64,000 nucleotides of DNA from Brumimicrobium glaciale. Its GTDB lineage: Bacteria > Bacteroidota > Bacteroidia > Flavobacteriales_D > Crocinitomicaceae. The stretch covers positions 111,721 to 175,720 of the forward strand of contig NZ_SETE01000007.1 of the NCBI RefSeq assembly GCF_004152935.1, written 5' to 3'. Below the pieces are notes generated by a model. It was not told the DNA's origin. It worked only from the letters and a program-made list of their open reading frames with translations, and ran no database searches. Positions 54,799-63,876 of the stretch are shown here, in pieces. The position numbers were made by a program, and so were the translations under genes. Every line of letters begins with the position of its first letter. Position 1 is the first letter of the stretch.

Positions 54799-55866
54799 TT
54801 AGACTTTGTGAACCCAATCAAATCTATCTTCTGTTCTACCGTATTTCATATTATCAAGATCTTCCACTACTTTCTTAGAGAAAGTACGTTTTTCTACTCC
54901 TGGAAGGTGGTATTCTTTCCCTCTGAATCCAATCATTTTGATTGGTGCAATTGTCGCTGCTGTTCCAGCACCAAAAGCTTCTGACATTCTACCTTCTTCA
55001 ATAGCCTTGATTACTTCTTTCACTGTAACTTTACGTTCTTCAACTGGCATTCCCCAATCTTTCGCTACTTCAATAACCGAACGTTTAGTGATTCCAGCTA
55101 AAATTGTATCCGACTCAGCTGGCGTAACCAAAACTCCGTCAATTACAAAAAGGATATTCATTGTTCCTGCTTCCTCTACATACTCATGAGTTTGCGCATC
55201 CGTCCAAATCAATTGGTGGAAACCATTGTCTTGTGCTAATTTTGCTGGATATAATGAAGCTGCATAGTTTCCTGCTGCTTTTGCTGCACCAACTCCACCT
55301 TCAGCTGCTCTAGAGTATTCCTCTTCGATTTTCAAGTTAATTGCTTCTGTATAATAAGATCCAACTGGACAAGTGAAAATCATGAAACGATAAGTCTCAG
55401 ATGGCTTAATCCCTGTGTATCCGTCAGTAGCAAACATAAATGGACGAACATACATTGAATTAGTATGTTTCTTTGGTACCCATTCGTCATCGAATTTCAA
55501 TAATTCATCCAAACAGTACAAGAAAAGATCTTCAGAAATATCTGCCATACACATGCGGTGTGCCGATTTTCTAAAACGCTTAGCATTCATTTCTGGACGA
55601 AAAGTAACTGCATCACCATCAACGGTTCTGTAGGCTTTCATTCCTTCAAAAACTGATTGTCCATAGTGAATTGCTGACGTCGCTGGATGTAAACCCATAT
55701 CTCCGAAAGGAATGATTTCAGGCTCTCCCCACTTACCATCTTTGTAATCCATAACCAACATGTGATCAGAAAAAACTCTTCCAAAAGGAATGTTATCCCA
55801 ATCCACTTCATTGATTTTACTTTCTTTGGTACGCGTAGCTTTAATTGTATATTTTGATGTTTCCAT
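54799..55866 (-). CDS. ilvE: Branched-chain amino acid aminotransferase
   Basis: 355 residues from the ATG at 55866 (METSKYTIKATRTKESK); an in-frame ATG at 55911 would add 15 residues, less like the family. Fold type IV PLP enzyme. The PLP lysine is in GGVGAAKAAGNYAASL. Motifs: SAIHYGQSVFEGMKAYRT, YVRPFMFATDGYTGIKPSET, YVEEAGTMNILFVIDG and EAFGAGTAATIAPIKMIGF. Last step of Leu/Ile/Val synthesis and first of breakdown. It is divergent from recQ. Confidence 0.97.
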   Translation of the reverse strand: METSKYTIKATRTKESKINEVDWDNIPFGRVFSDHMLVMDYKDGKWGEPEIIPFGDMGLHPATSAIHYGQSVFEGMKAYRTVDGDAVTFRPEMNAKRFRKSAHRMCMADISEDLFLYCLDELLKFDDEWVPKKHTNSMYVRPFMFATDGYTGIKPSETYRFMIFTCPVGSYYTEAINLKIEEEYSRAAEGGVGAAKAAGNYAASLYPAKLAQDNGFHQLIWTDAQTHEYVEEAGTMNILFVIDGVLVTPAESDTILAGITKRSVIEVAKDWGMPVEERKVTVKEVIKAIEEGRMSEAFGAGTAATIAPIKMIGFRGKEYHLPGVEKRTFSKKVVEDLDNMKYGRTEDRFDWVHKV

Positions 55867-55945
55867 AGTTTTTTTGATATGTTGCGAATATACTGATTTT
55901 TCGATAGACAAACCAACCGCTCAGCAAATTTGGTGTTATTTTAAT

Positions 55946-55953
55946 TACATTTG
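55946..55953 (+). promoter_or_regulatory. -7 box of recQ
   Basis: TACATTTG matches TAnnTTTG and lies 20 bases before the TTG start. The nearest TTTG upstream (55929-55932) is only 13 bases away, so the -33 element is uncertain. Confidence 0.45.
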
Positions 55954-55973
55954 TTCTTTAAAGAAACAAGCCA

Positions 55974-57860
55974 TTGACAGCAGTCGAGATATTAAAAAAA
56001 TATTGGGGTTTTGATAGCTTTCGTAAGCAGCAAGAAGAAATTGTTCAAAGCGCTATAAACGGACACGATACCTTTGCATTGTTGCCAACTGGCGGTGGAA
56101 AATCAATTTGTTTTCAAGTTCCTGGACTTGCTCGCGAAGGGATTTGCTTAGTGGTCTCGCCCTTAATTGCTTTAATGCAAGATCAAGTAAAGAATCTTAA
56201 ATCTAGAGGACTAAAAGCTGCGGCAATTACTTCTGGAATGTCAAGAAGAGAAATCGATATTATTCTTGATAATGCAAAATTTGGTGGCCTAGATTTTCTT
56301 TATGTTTCCCCTGAACGATTGAAGACGGATATTTTTATTGCAAGATTTAAGCAAATGAAAATCTCTCTCATCGCTATTGATGAAGCGCATTGTGTTTCTC
56401 AATGGGGACACGATTTTCGTCCGCCGTATATGGAAATTTATAAGCTAAGAGAAATTCATGCGGATGTTCCTATCATAGCTGTTACGGCAACTGCAACTGA
56501 TGAAGTGCGAGCGGATATTATCACGCAACTTCAAATGCGAAATCCAAATTATTTTGAAGGAGGTTTTGCCAGAGATAATATTTCATATGAAGTTTATGCT
56601 GTTGAAAATAAAAGAAATGCGATTTTAAAAGCATGTCAGCGATTTATTGGTTCTACGGGAATTGTTTATTGTCAAACCCGACGAGAAACCAAAGATATTG
56701 CAAGAATGTTGATTGCTCATGGCTTTTCTGCTGGAGTTTATCATGGTGGAATGTTGGGTGATGAAAGAAATAAAAAGCTGGATGCTTGGCTGAACAATGA
56801 AATACGAATTGTAGTTGCCACAAATGCTTTCGGAATGGGAATTGACAAACCTGATGTACGTTTCGTTTTACATTATGAAATTCCGAATAATTTAGAAGCG
56901 TATTTTCAAGAAGCAGGACGCTCTGGAAGAGATGGGAAAGCATCTAGAAACATGGCATTTTATTCGCAAATAGATTTAGTAAGAATGCGCCAAAGAATAG
57001 AACAGCAGTTCCCTCCTATTGATTTAATAAAAACCGTTTATCGCGCTTTGTGCAATCACTTTGGAATTGCAATTGGATCTGGAGCAAATGAAAGCTATGG
57101 TCTATCAATTAAAGATTTAGTGAAAAAATATGGCTTTGAACCATTGCCTACATATAACGCATTAAAGATTTTAGAGTTGAATGGTTCTATTCTCTTTAAC
57201 GAAGCTGTTTTTCATCCAACCAAAATTAAGTTTATTGTCAGTAACAAAACACTTTACAACTTTCAATTAAGGAATGACGATTATGATCCGTTGATTTCTT
57301 ATTTATCCCGAAGTCATCCTGGAATTTTTGAAAATTATTATGAAGTCAATGAAACAAGGGTAGGACAAAAATTGAAAAAGCCAAAAACATTAATTCACAA
57401 GCAACTTCAATACTTAGAAAAACAAGGTTTAGCCGATATTTCATGGCAATCTGAACTTCCTCAAGTCACTTTATTACATGAACGTTTACCTGACAATTAC
57501 ATGCAGATTGACAAAAAAGTCTATCAAACAAGGAAAGATGTTGCAGAGAAGAAGTTAGAAAGCATGCTGAATTTCGTTCAAAAACCAATTTGTCGATCCA
57601 TTCTACTTCTAGAATACTTTGGACAGAAGGGAAAACCTTGCGGTAAATGCGATGTTTGTTTAGCAGAAAACAAATCGAATTACAGCGCCGAAGAACTTCA
57701 AGGAATTATTGATAATTTGTTAAATGAAAAAGACATGTCACTAGATCAACTACAAGATGAAATAAAAGGAGTTGAAAGACATTATTTAGTAGGTGTTTTA
57801 AACTGGATGATGGATGTGGATTTGGTTAACTTTAAGGAGGGAGTTTTTTCTAATGTATAA
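55974..57860 (+). CDS. recQ: ATP-dependent DNA helicase RecQ (without HRDC)
   Basis: 628 residues; TTG start at 55974 (MTAVEILKKYWGFDSFRKQQ). Walker A is LPTGGGKSICFQ; DEAH box is IDEAHCVSQWGHDFRPPY. Motifs V and VI include TNAFGMGIDKPDVRFVLHYE and QEAGRSGRDG. The zinc-binding region has RSILLLEYFGQKG and CGKCDVC. The protein stops soon after (DKDMSL-type winged helix with YLVGVLNWMMDVDLV), so the HRDC domain is missing, which is common in this phylum. Confidence 0.95.
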   Translation: MTAVEILKKYWGFDSFRKQQEEIVQSAINGHDTFALLPTGGGKSICFQVPGLAREGICLVVSPLIALMQDQVKNLKSRGLKAAAITSGMSRREIDIILDNAKFGGLDFLYVSPERLKTDIFIARFKQMKISLIAIDEAHCVSQWGHDFRPPYMEIYKLREIHADVPIIAVTATATDEVRADIITQLQMRNPNYFEGGFARDNISYEVYAVENKRNAILKACQRFIGSTGIVYCQTRRETKDIARMLIAHGFSAGVYHGGMLGDERNKKLDAWLNNEIRIVVATNAFGMGIDKPDVRFVLHYEIPNNLEAYFQEAGRSGRDGKASRNMAFYSQIDLVRMRQRIEQQFPPIDLIKTVYRALCNHFGIAIGSGANESYGLSIKDLVKKYGFEPLPTYNALKILELNGSILFNEAVFHPTKIKFIVSNKTLYNFQLRNDDYDPLISYLSRSHPGIFENYYEVNETRVGQKLKKPKTLIHKQLQYLEKQGLADISWQSELPQVTLLHERLPDNYMQIDKKVYQTRKDVAEKKLESMLNFVQKPICRSILLLEYFGQKGKPCGKCDVCLAENKSNYSAEELQGIIDNLLNEKDMSLDQLQDEIKGVERHYLVGVLNWMMDVDLVNFKEGVFSNV

Positions 57861-58083
57861 AAAAATAATTACGAATTTTAAATTACGAATTACGAATTCT
57901 GCTTTAAAACTTAAATCTAAAGACATGTTTAGATGATTATTAAGTAACGAGATCCTACTATTTCTAAAAATTAAATTTTAGAAATAGTAAGATGAAAGGT
58001 AAAATAGTTGGTCAATCAAAAAAATAGTGGAAAATTCTTTAAACTAAATACTGAAAAGTTCAAATCTAAAAATTCGTAATTGA
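57861..58083. other. AT-rich spacer with short repeats
   Basis: AATTACGAATTTTAAATTACGAATTACGAATTC (shown in positions 57866-57900; arms of 9-10 bases repeat) and a second AATTCGTAATTG near 58072. TATTTCTAAAAATT and AATTTTAGAAATA (57959-57988) form an inverted repeat. No gene. Confidence 0.4.
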
Positions 58084-59268
58084 TCAAAGGTCTCCGACTT
58101 TATAAGGCAATTGATTAAAAAACAGCTTCTCAAAATAATGCTTAAATTGAATCCCTTCGAAGTAGAAAGACAAAATTTGTTGGTAATTTAATCCCTGATT
58201 CGCCATTCCCATTGCTCCTTCTTGACAAAGTCCTACTCCATGACCAAATCCTTTTCCTTTGATAAGAACATCTTGACCATCGGGAGAACAGGAGAAATAA
58301 GTGGAACGTAATTTAAACTGATAACGTAAATCACGCAATGGAATTCCCAAATGCGGACTCAAATAAAATGCCTTTCTATCCACTTGATCGAAAGTGTAAA
58401 TGATAGATCTGTACAAACTGTCTTCTATAGGATAGAAATAATTATTGACTAAGAATTTTCTCCATTCAATCTTTGGAATCCGCTTTTCCCAAGTAGCTTG
58501 ACGCGTATAAATACAAAACGTATCTTTAAAAGGCTGTAAATAGGGAATCTCTTCCTTCCAAACATAATCAGAACTGCTGGTTTGTCCCCCGCAATTCGCA
58601 TGAAAAAAACCTTCAACTAAGCTATTTGAAACTGTATCAATAATATAAATTCCATCAACGGCATTCACTGCTTTTCGAATATCGTCTGTGTAAATTAACT
58701 TGTTGTGATATGCTTGACAATGCACTTGATCACACAAATTAAAACCTTCTTTTTGGTGTCTTTTCAAGTATTTCAAAGCGTAAGTTCGTGAGATTACGGC
58801 TTGGGCTTTATAATATTCAATGTGCTTTCCTCCTCCACCTTCAGACTCTACCACTCCTCCCAAGTAGTGTTTGTAAGAAACATCATTGACGATTGTCAAA
58901 CCTTTTGTTCCTGAAAAGATGATAAATCCATCGTTGTATTTCCTCTCATGTAGAACTGGAGCTCTTGGACGTAAACGCAAAACATTCTCATTTGAGGTTG
59001 GCTTTAAAGTCACTTTTTTAAAAGTCCCTAACACTCTAACTCCTTTTTTCAATTCAATCTTACTTCCAACTTTATTCAGTGAAACAAATTCATTCGGCAA
59101 TAACGCACCAAAAGCAGTTGAATCACCATAAATCATATAACTTCCCTCATTGTAAGAAAAGTCAATGCGCTGTATGTTATGACCACGATATACACCAATT
59201 TGAATATCATTCCCAAGTACTGAAAATGAAGTTAAAAATAGAAATAAAAGGAAGGCTTTAAACTTCAT
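58084..59268 (-). CDS. SpoIID/LytB-domain protein
   Basis: 394 residues. Signal peptide MKFKAFLLFLFLTSFSVLGN. The SpoIID core is intact: YLGGVVESEGGGGKHIEYYK, AQAVISRTYALKYLKRHQK, GFFHANCGGQTSSSDYVWKE and GKGFGHGVGLCQEGAMGM. In spore formers the fold is a lytic transglycosylase acting on denuded glycan; in Bacteroidota it is a conserved periplasmic glycan enzyme of unknown partner. The stop is close to a family D-like AT repeat. Confidence 0.92.
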   Translation of the reverse strand: MKFKAFLLFLFLTSFSVLGNDIQIGVYRGHNIQRIDFSYNEGSYMIYGDSTAFGALLPNEFVSLNKVGSKIELKKGVRVLGTFKKVTLKPTSNENVLRLRPRAPVLHERKYNDGFIIFSGTKGLTIVNDVSYKHYLGGVVESEGGGGKHIEYYKAQAVISRTYALKYLKRHQKEGFNLCDQVHCQAYHNKLIYTDDIRKAVNAVDGIYIIDTVSNSLVEGFFHANCGGQTSSSDYVWKEEIPYLQPFKDTFCIYTRQATWEKRIPKIEWRKFLVNNYFYPIEDSLYRSIIYTFDQVDRKAFYLSPHLGIPLRDLRYQFKLRSTYFSCSPDGQDVLIKGKGFGHGVGLCQEGAMGMANQGLNYQQILSFYFEGIQFKHYFEKLFFNQLPYKVGDL

Positions 59269-59317
59269 CTTGCGAATTTAAGATAAGTAAGTATGGAAGA
59301 ATTAAGTGAGAGGATTA

Positions 59318-59380
59318 ATTATCAATTCGTAATTGTTAATTGGAGAAATAATTGATAATTGATAATTCACAATTGATAAT
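59318..59380. repeat. AT-rich short repeat family D, copy
   Basis: ATTATCAATTCGTAATTGTT, GATAATTGATAATTCACAAT and TGATAATTC in direct and inverted order. Confidence 0.6.
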
Positions 59381-59496
59381 TCTTGGAGTGGTCAGATGGT
59401 GTTGGAAAATGGTCTTTATAGATTTTGATGTAATAAAAAAACTTATCGGATTAATTAAAAGTATTTGTTATATTTAATACACCTAAATATCTGAAT

Positions 59497-59847
59497 ATGA
59501 AAGAAAATATCATCAAAAACAAAAGTTTTGCTTTTGCTCTCCGAATTGTAAAGTTTTATCAGTTCTTCACAGAATCAAAAAGAGAATATGTTTTGTCAAA
59601 ACAACTATTACGTTCTGCCACTTCCGTTGGAGCAATGGTTAGAGAATCTGAACATGCTGAAAGTAAAGCTGACTTTATTCATAAATTATCTATAGGATTA
59701 AAAGAAGCAAATGAATCTGAATATTGGTTAGAATTACTTTATCAATCAAATTATATAGATGAAAAGCATTATAAATCCTTAACAAAAGATTTGTCAGAAA
59801 TACTCAAGCTTCTCATTTCAATACTTAAAAAATTACGAAACAAATAA
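59497..59847 (+). CDS. Four-helix-bundle protein (S23/IVP family)
   Basis: 116 residues of the TIGR02436 family first found in 23S rRNA intervening sequences and widespread as stand-alone genes in Bacteroidota. Motifs: NKSFAFALRIVKFYQFF, EYVLSKQLLRSATSVGAMVR, ESEHAESKADFIHKLSIGLK and EANESEYWLELLYQSNYI. No function is established. Family D repeats lie on both sides. Confidence 0.9.
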   Translation: MKENIIKNKSFAFALRIVKFYQFFTESKREYVLSKQLLRSATSVGAMVRESEHAESKADFIHKLSIGLKEANESEYWLELLYQSNYIDEKHYKSLTKDLSEILKLLISILKKLRNK

Positions 59848-60044
59848 AGGTTAATTGATAATGACCAATTGATATTTAGCAAAGGTGTTGAAATAATCGT
59901 TAATTGTAAAAAGTAACAGTTAATTATCAAAAGTCCTCTCCGTCGCTCCCTCTCGATTCGTTTATTTTTAAACAATTTATCCTTTAAGAAGGAGCCAAAA
60001 AAACCTTATCATTTTAGAACTTTAAACCTTTTTTTTTGCGAGTC

Positions 60045-60112
60045 AAAATTATCAATTGTCAATTATAAATTATCAATTGTCAATTGTCAATTATAAATTA
60101 TCAATTGACAGC
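60045..60112. repeat. AT-rich short repeat family D, copy overlapping the lpxB end
   Basis: TATCAATTGTCAATTATAAA repeats two to three times. The lpxB stop codon and its last residues lie within it. Confidence 0.65.
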
Positions 60113-61218
60113 AGCACTTGTGCAGCCGCTGTCTCACTAGCGCCGCCATGTCCAAGTATCTTCAACAAATCCGCATAATCTTTCTTCATTTGTGCATTCT
60201 TTGGTTGACCAGGCAAAATGAGCTTCAACTCTTTCTCAATCAACTTCGCATTGCATTCGTGCTGAATCAATTCTTTAACCGCTTCTTTCTGAAGAATTAA
60301 ATTGACTAAACTGATGTAATCGACTTTAATTAATCTTTTGGCAATTTGATATGAAATCGAAGAACCTTTATAACAAACCACTTCAGGAACTTCGAACAAA
60401 GCTGTTTCTAAAGTAGCTGTTCCAGAAGTTACCAATGCAGCAGTTGCTATTGACAATAAATCGTAGGTTTCTCCGTGAATTAAATGAACATTTTTTGAGT
60501 GTTTCAAAAAAGGCTCATAAAATGAAGCCGGTAAAGCTGGAGCTCCCGCAATTACAAATTGATAATCATCAAACGCTGATAAACTATCCAACATAATTGG
60601 CAGTTTCGTATTGATTTCTTGTTTTCTACTTCCCGGTAAAAGCGCAATCACAGGACGTTTATCCAAATTGTGTTTTGCGTATAAATCTACTTTATCCGTT
60701 TTAGCTATAAATTGTTCAACAGCATCTAATAATGGATGTCCAACGAAAGTTACTTCCATTCCAAATTTCGCATAGAAATCTTTTTCAAATGGTAGAATGA
60801 CTAACATTTTATCCACCACCTTCTTAATCGTATGCACACGGTTTTGTTTCCATGCCCAAATTTGTGGTGATATATAATAAATTACAGGAATTCCTTGCGC
60901 TTTTGCCCATTTAGCAATCCTTAAATTAAATCCAGGATAATCCACTAAAACTAAAGCATCAGGTTTGTATTTAAGAATATCTTTCTTACAGAATTTGATA
61001 TTCGTTAAGATCGTTTTCAGGTTGGCAACTACTTCTATGAATCCCATAAAAGCAAGTTCCGAAATGTGTTTGACAGGCTCACCAACAACTGCGGCCATGT
61101 TATCTCCACCCCAATAGCGAAAATCAACATTCTTATCTTGTTGAAGAATTGCCTTCATTAAATTTGCTGCATGCAAATCTCCCGAAGCTTCTCCTGTTAT
61201 GATATATAGCTTTTTCAC
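60091..61218 (-). CDS. lpxB: Lipid-A-disaccharide synthase
   Basis: 375-residue GT19 enzyme that joins UDP-diacylglucosamine and lipid X. Motifs: LYIITGEASGDLHAANLMKA, FRYWGGDNMA, ALVLVDYPGFNLRIAKWAKA, PVIYYISPQIWAWKQNRVHT, VGHPLLDAVEQF, LPGSRKQEI, TSGTATLETALFEVPEVVCY. GTG start at 61218, overlapping the upstream small gene stop by 4 bases. The last residues (SIDNL) and the stop come from a family D repeat. Confidence 0.96.
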   Translation of the reverse strand: MKKLYIITGEASGDLHAANLMKAILQQDKNVDFRYWGGDNMAAVVGEPVKHISELAFMGFIEVVANLKTILTNIKFCKKDILKYKPDALVLVDYPGFNLRIAKWAKAQGIPVIYYISPQIWAWKQNRVHTIKKVVDKMLVILPFEKDFYAKFGMEVTFVGHPLLDAVEQFIAKTDKVDLYAKHNLDKRPVIALLPGSRKQEINTKLPIMLDSLSAFDDYQFVIAGAPALPASFYEPFLKHSKNVHLIHGETYDLLSIATAALVTSGTATLETALFEVPEVVCYKGSSISYQIAKRLIKVDYISLVNLILQKEAVKELIQHECNAKLIEKELKLILPGQPKNAQMKKDYADLLKILGHGGASETAAAQVLLSIDNL

Positions 61219-61529
61219 AGTAAAATCAATAAAGCAATGATTACTGTTAGAACAATTGTAACTGTCACCAATCCTGTGGTAAACTTATCCCAACGCCATT
61301 GAAAATTTGTAAAATAGAACAAAAGTAAATTTGGAATTACCGAGAATATCAGCAAATCACTTCTATTATTAGGACTCGAATATAAATGATGATACAACTC
61401 ACCTAAAGATTTCTGACCATGTTTCCATTGCCAAAAAACAACGAATCCAATTATAGTTAATCCAACTCCAAAAATGACTCCCATCTTTCGGCTGTCTAAC
61501 TTTTTACCCAAATTATCTATAACTCCCAT
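61215..61529 (-). CDS. Small membrane protein between surE and lpxB
   Basis: 104 residues, three hydrophobic segments: VIFGVGLTIIGFVVFWQWKH, DLLIFSVIPNLLLFYFTNFQ and GLVTVTIVLTVIIALLILL. No family recognised by name, but a small membrane gene at this spot is common in Bacteroidota. It overlaps lpxB by 4 bases, so it belongs to the same operon and may serve envelope lipid synthesis. Confidence 0.8.
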   Translation of the reverse strand: MGVIDNLGKKLDSRKMGVIFGVGLTIIGFVVFWQWKHGQKSLGELYHHLYSSPNNRSDLLIFSVIPNLLLFYFTNFQWRWDKFTTGLVTVTIVLTVIIALLILL

Positions 61530-61572
61530 TCTTTCAGAATATATTTAGTGGCTGGTCAGAAACACAGCAAAA

Positions 61573-62343
61573 TTAAAATTCCCATTCAGCGATTTCGCTA
61601 ATGGTATGATACGCTGTCATATCAAATTGAGTTGGAACGACACTCACATAGCCATTATCCAAAGCCCAAATATCGGTATCTTCTCTCCAATCATCACGAT
61701 TAAATTCACCTTTTAACCAATAATATGGCTTACCGAATTGATCAAAACGTTTATCAAAACTGTCCTTCCAATAAGCCTTAGCCTGACGACAAACTCTAAT
61801 TCCTTTAATTTCTTCCGTTTTCAATTGAGGAATATTTACGTTTAAACAAATACTTTTTGGAAAATCTCCCTTTAAAGCACGCCTAACAACTTCTTTAACC
61901 GCCCATTGAGAAGCAGTGAAATCAGCATCAGAATCAAAATCTAACAGCGAAAATCCAATAGAAGGAATATCTTCCATCGCTCCTTCTACAGCTGCCGACA
62001 TTGTACCAGAATACAATACATTTGAAGCACTGTTTTCTCCGTGATTAATTCCAGAAACCAACAAATCCGGCTTTCCTTTAATTACTTCAGCAATTCCTAA
62101 TTTCACACAGTCCACAGGCGTTCCAGTACACGTATAAGCGTTATATTGCTCATACAACGGCGAACGCTCCAATCTCAAAACGTCATTTACCGTAATCGCA
62201 TGCCCCATTCCCGATTGCGGTTTATCTGGTGCAACAATTACAATATCACCAAAAGACTCAACAGCTTCTATTAAACTTTTTAAACCTTTGGCTTGAATTC
62301 CATCATCATTTGTAATTAAGATAAGCGGACGTTTTTTCGACAT
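61573..62343 (-). CDS. surE: 5'/3'-nucleotidase SurE
   Basis: 256 residues, nucleoside monophosphate phosphatase. Metal site: LILITNDDGIQAKGLKSL (Asp-Asp), PDKPQSGMGHAITV (Ser), SGINHGENSASNVLYSGTMS with the Asn and the AAVEGAM stretch. First gene of the surE - small membrane protein - lpxB run on the minus strand, 43 bases ahead of the next gene. Confidence 0.97.
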   Translation of the reverse strand: MSKKRPLILITNDDGIQAKGLKSLIEAVESFGDIVIVAPDKPQSGMGHAITVNDVLRLERSPLYEQYNAYTCTGTPVDCVKLGIAEVIKGKPDLLVSGINHGENSASNVLYSGTMSAAVEGAMEDIPSIGFSLLDFDSDADFTASQWAVKEVVRRALKGDFPKSICLNVNIPQLKTEEIKGIRVCRQAKAYWKDSFDKRFDQFGKPYYWLKGEFNRDDWREDTDIWALDNGYVSVVPTQFDMTAYHTISEIAEWEF

Positions 62344-62445
62344 ATTTCTTCAATTTCAATTGAATGCGAAAATAATCATATCTTTTGTGATTGGATGTTT
62401 TGGAGGGAGGAAATTGGGAATTTGTTTGGAATAAGACTGATGTTT

Positions 62446-62622
62446 TTCACTTTCATTTTTTGGCCACCATTTCCGGCTACGCCCTTTAGTTTATTTGTAC
62501 TTTTTGGCAAACAATGCTATTTGAGTGAGCTTCACAAGGTCGCTACCCTAATTAGCTTATTTGCAACAAAAATTACTGCATAAAGCTACCGGTCTTCTTC
62601 GGGGTGGAGTTTTAGGCTTCGA
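62446..62622 (+). repeat. Dispersed repeat family A, copy 2
   Basis: Matches 25932-26108 in the same orientation: TTTTTTGGCCACCATTTCCG, TTTTTGGCAAACAATGCTAT, GAGCTTCACAAGGTCGCTAC, TACTGCATAAAGCTACCGGT and TTCGGGGTGGAGTTTTAGGC. It contains an ORF-like run FWPPFPATPFSLFVLFGKQC. Confidence 0.8.
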
Positions 62623-62859
62623 GATTTGAATTTTAACTGTATAATTAAACGTATATTATCCTTATAATTATACTCCTATAAAGTTGATAAAATATTTGTA
62701 TTTCTTCTATAATCAATTGAAAAAGGCTTTAATTCATTGGTTTTTCGAATGAGATTATTGTTATATTTGATGGGAAAGATATAAGGGAAATATGCTTAAT
62801 ACGTATAGCGAATTGTTATGGGCAACTGACAATTACACTCAATAAAAAACCAGACACAT
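62623..62859. other. Spacer before the secreted hypothetical protein
   Basis: About 235 AT-rich bases, no gene. TTATGGGCAA at 62816-62825 is the inverted copy of 63867-63876. Confidence 0.4.
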
Positions 62860-63864
62860 TTGTTGAATAGCTTAAGAACATATCATATATTCATTTTTCT
62901 TCTGTCAGCAATGGCTTCTTCACTATCTATTGCACAAGAAGAGAAGGAAATTTATCATCCGTCTGAAATTTTTGAAGACCATTCATTTATAGGATTTACT
63001 CAAGTTTGGATAAAAGATAATATTGCTAAATATTTTGAAGTGATTGAGCATTCCTTTATCAAATCACCTAATAATCCACTCACTAAAGAAGAAGAAAATT
63101 ATTTATTTCATCGGAAATTTCAATCTGTAAATGGTCAGATTTTCTCCTTAGACATTTTTTTAGATTCTATTTTCTTATTTACTGAATATACAAAGTCTAT
63201 TAACCAAAAAAAGGATTCTATTATTACTTCTGGTAGATTAAAGCCATCTAAAACTAACTTTAGAAGGGAAAAGCTTGAATTACTTGACAGACATGGCGAA
63301 GATTCTATAGTTACTGTTAAGATACCAACTCTCGAACCCGATGGGTTTTGGTCGATAAACTTAGATGACAGATTGATGGATGTTGGTAAATATAAAGATG
63401 GGAAAAGAGAAGGAGAATGGCACACAATTATTGCAAAATATAGTGACAGAAAAAATCCTCCTATTGTATTGGTTACAGAGTATAAATCGGATAGTATTAT
63501 AAGTCAGACTCATATAGATAAGTCAAATAATTTAGATTTTATAAAAGCAAATCTATTGGGCAAGTGGTATAATGAAGGAATGGATAGAGAAAATTTCAAT
63601 AAATGTCACGACGACAATATTTGTAACGATTTTTATGTGAAAAATAAAGAAGATGCCTTTTATTACGGTAGACTTAGAGGTTTTTATAATTACTTTCTTC
63701 TTTTAGAAGATTATAAAATGGAGTATATAATCGGTTCAGCTTGTGGTACAGGAATCTTCTTGGAAGATAATGAGTGGAAGTTAAATAATGAGAAGTTAGT
63801 GTTAAACAGGACAGATTGGAATATCGAATATTTTACGGAGGATAGATTAATTATTTCAAAATAG
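62860..63864 (+). CDS. Secreted hypothetical protein, 334 residues
   Basis: TTG start at 62860 gives a signal peptide (YHIFIFLLSAMASSLSIAQ). The mature part has no known catalytic motif. The segment DVGKYKDGKREGEWHTIIAK resembles a MORN/YwqK-like repeat, usually surface- or toxin-antitoxin-associated, and a C-terminal stretch carries three Cys (KCHDDNIC, SACGTG). It ends 2 bases before the 3' flank of a group II intron. It may be a cargo gene, but its function is unknown. Confidence 0.75.
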   Translation: MLNSLRTYHIFIFLLSAMASSLSIAQEEKEIYHPSEIFEDHSFIGFTQVWIKDNIAKYFEVIEHSFIKSPNNPLTKEEENYLFHRKFQSVNGQIFSLDIFLDSIFLFTEYTKSINQKKDSIITSGRLKPSKTNFRREKLELLDRHGEDSIVTVKIPTLEPDGFWSINLDDRLMDVGKYKDGKREGEWHTIIAKYSDRKNPPIVLVTEYKSDSIISQTHIDKSNNLDFIKANLLGKWYNEGMDRENFNKCHDDNICNDFYVKNKEDAFYYGRLRGFYNYFLLLEDYKMEYIIGSACGTGIFLEDNEWKLNNEKLVLNRTDWNIEYFTEDRLIISK

Positions 63865-63876
63865 GATTGCCCATAA

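Noticed and set aside
62395..62583. 62-residue plus-strand frame
   Set aside because: It runs from spacer into dispersed repeat A. The part shared with the other copy has no start there, so it was listed as repeat, not gene.
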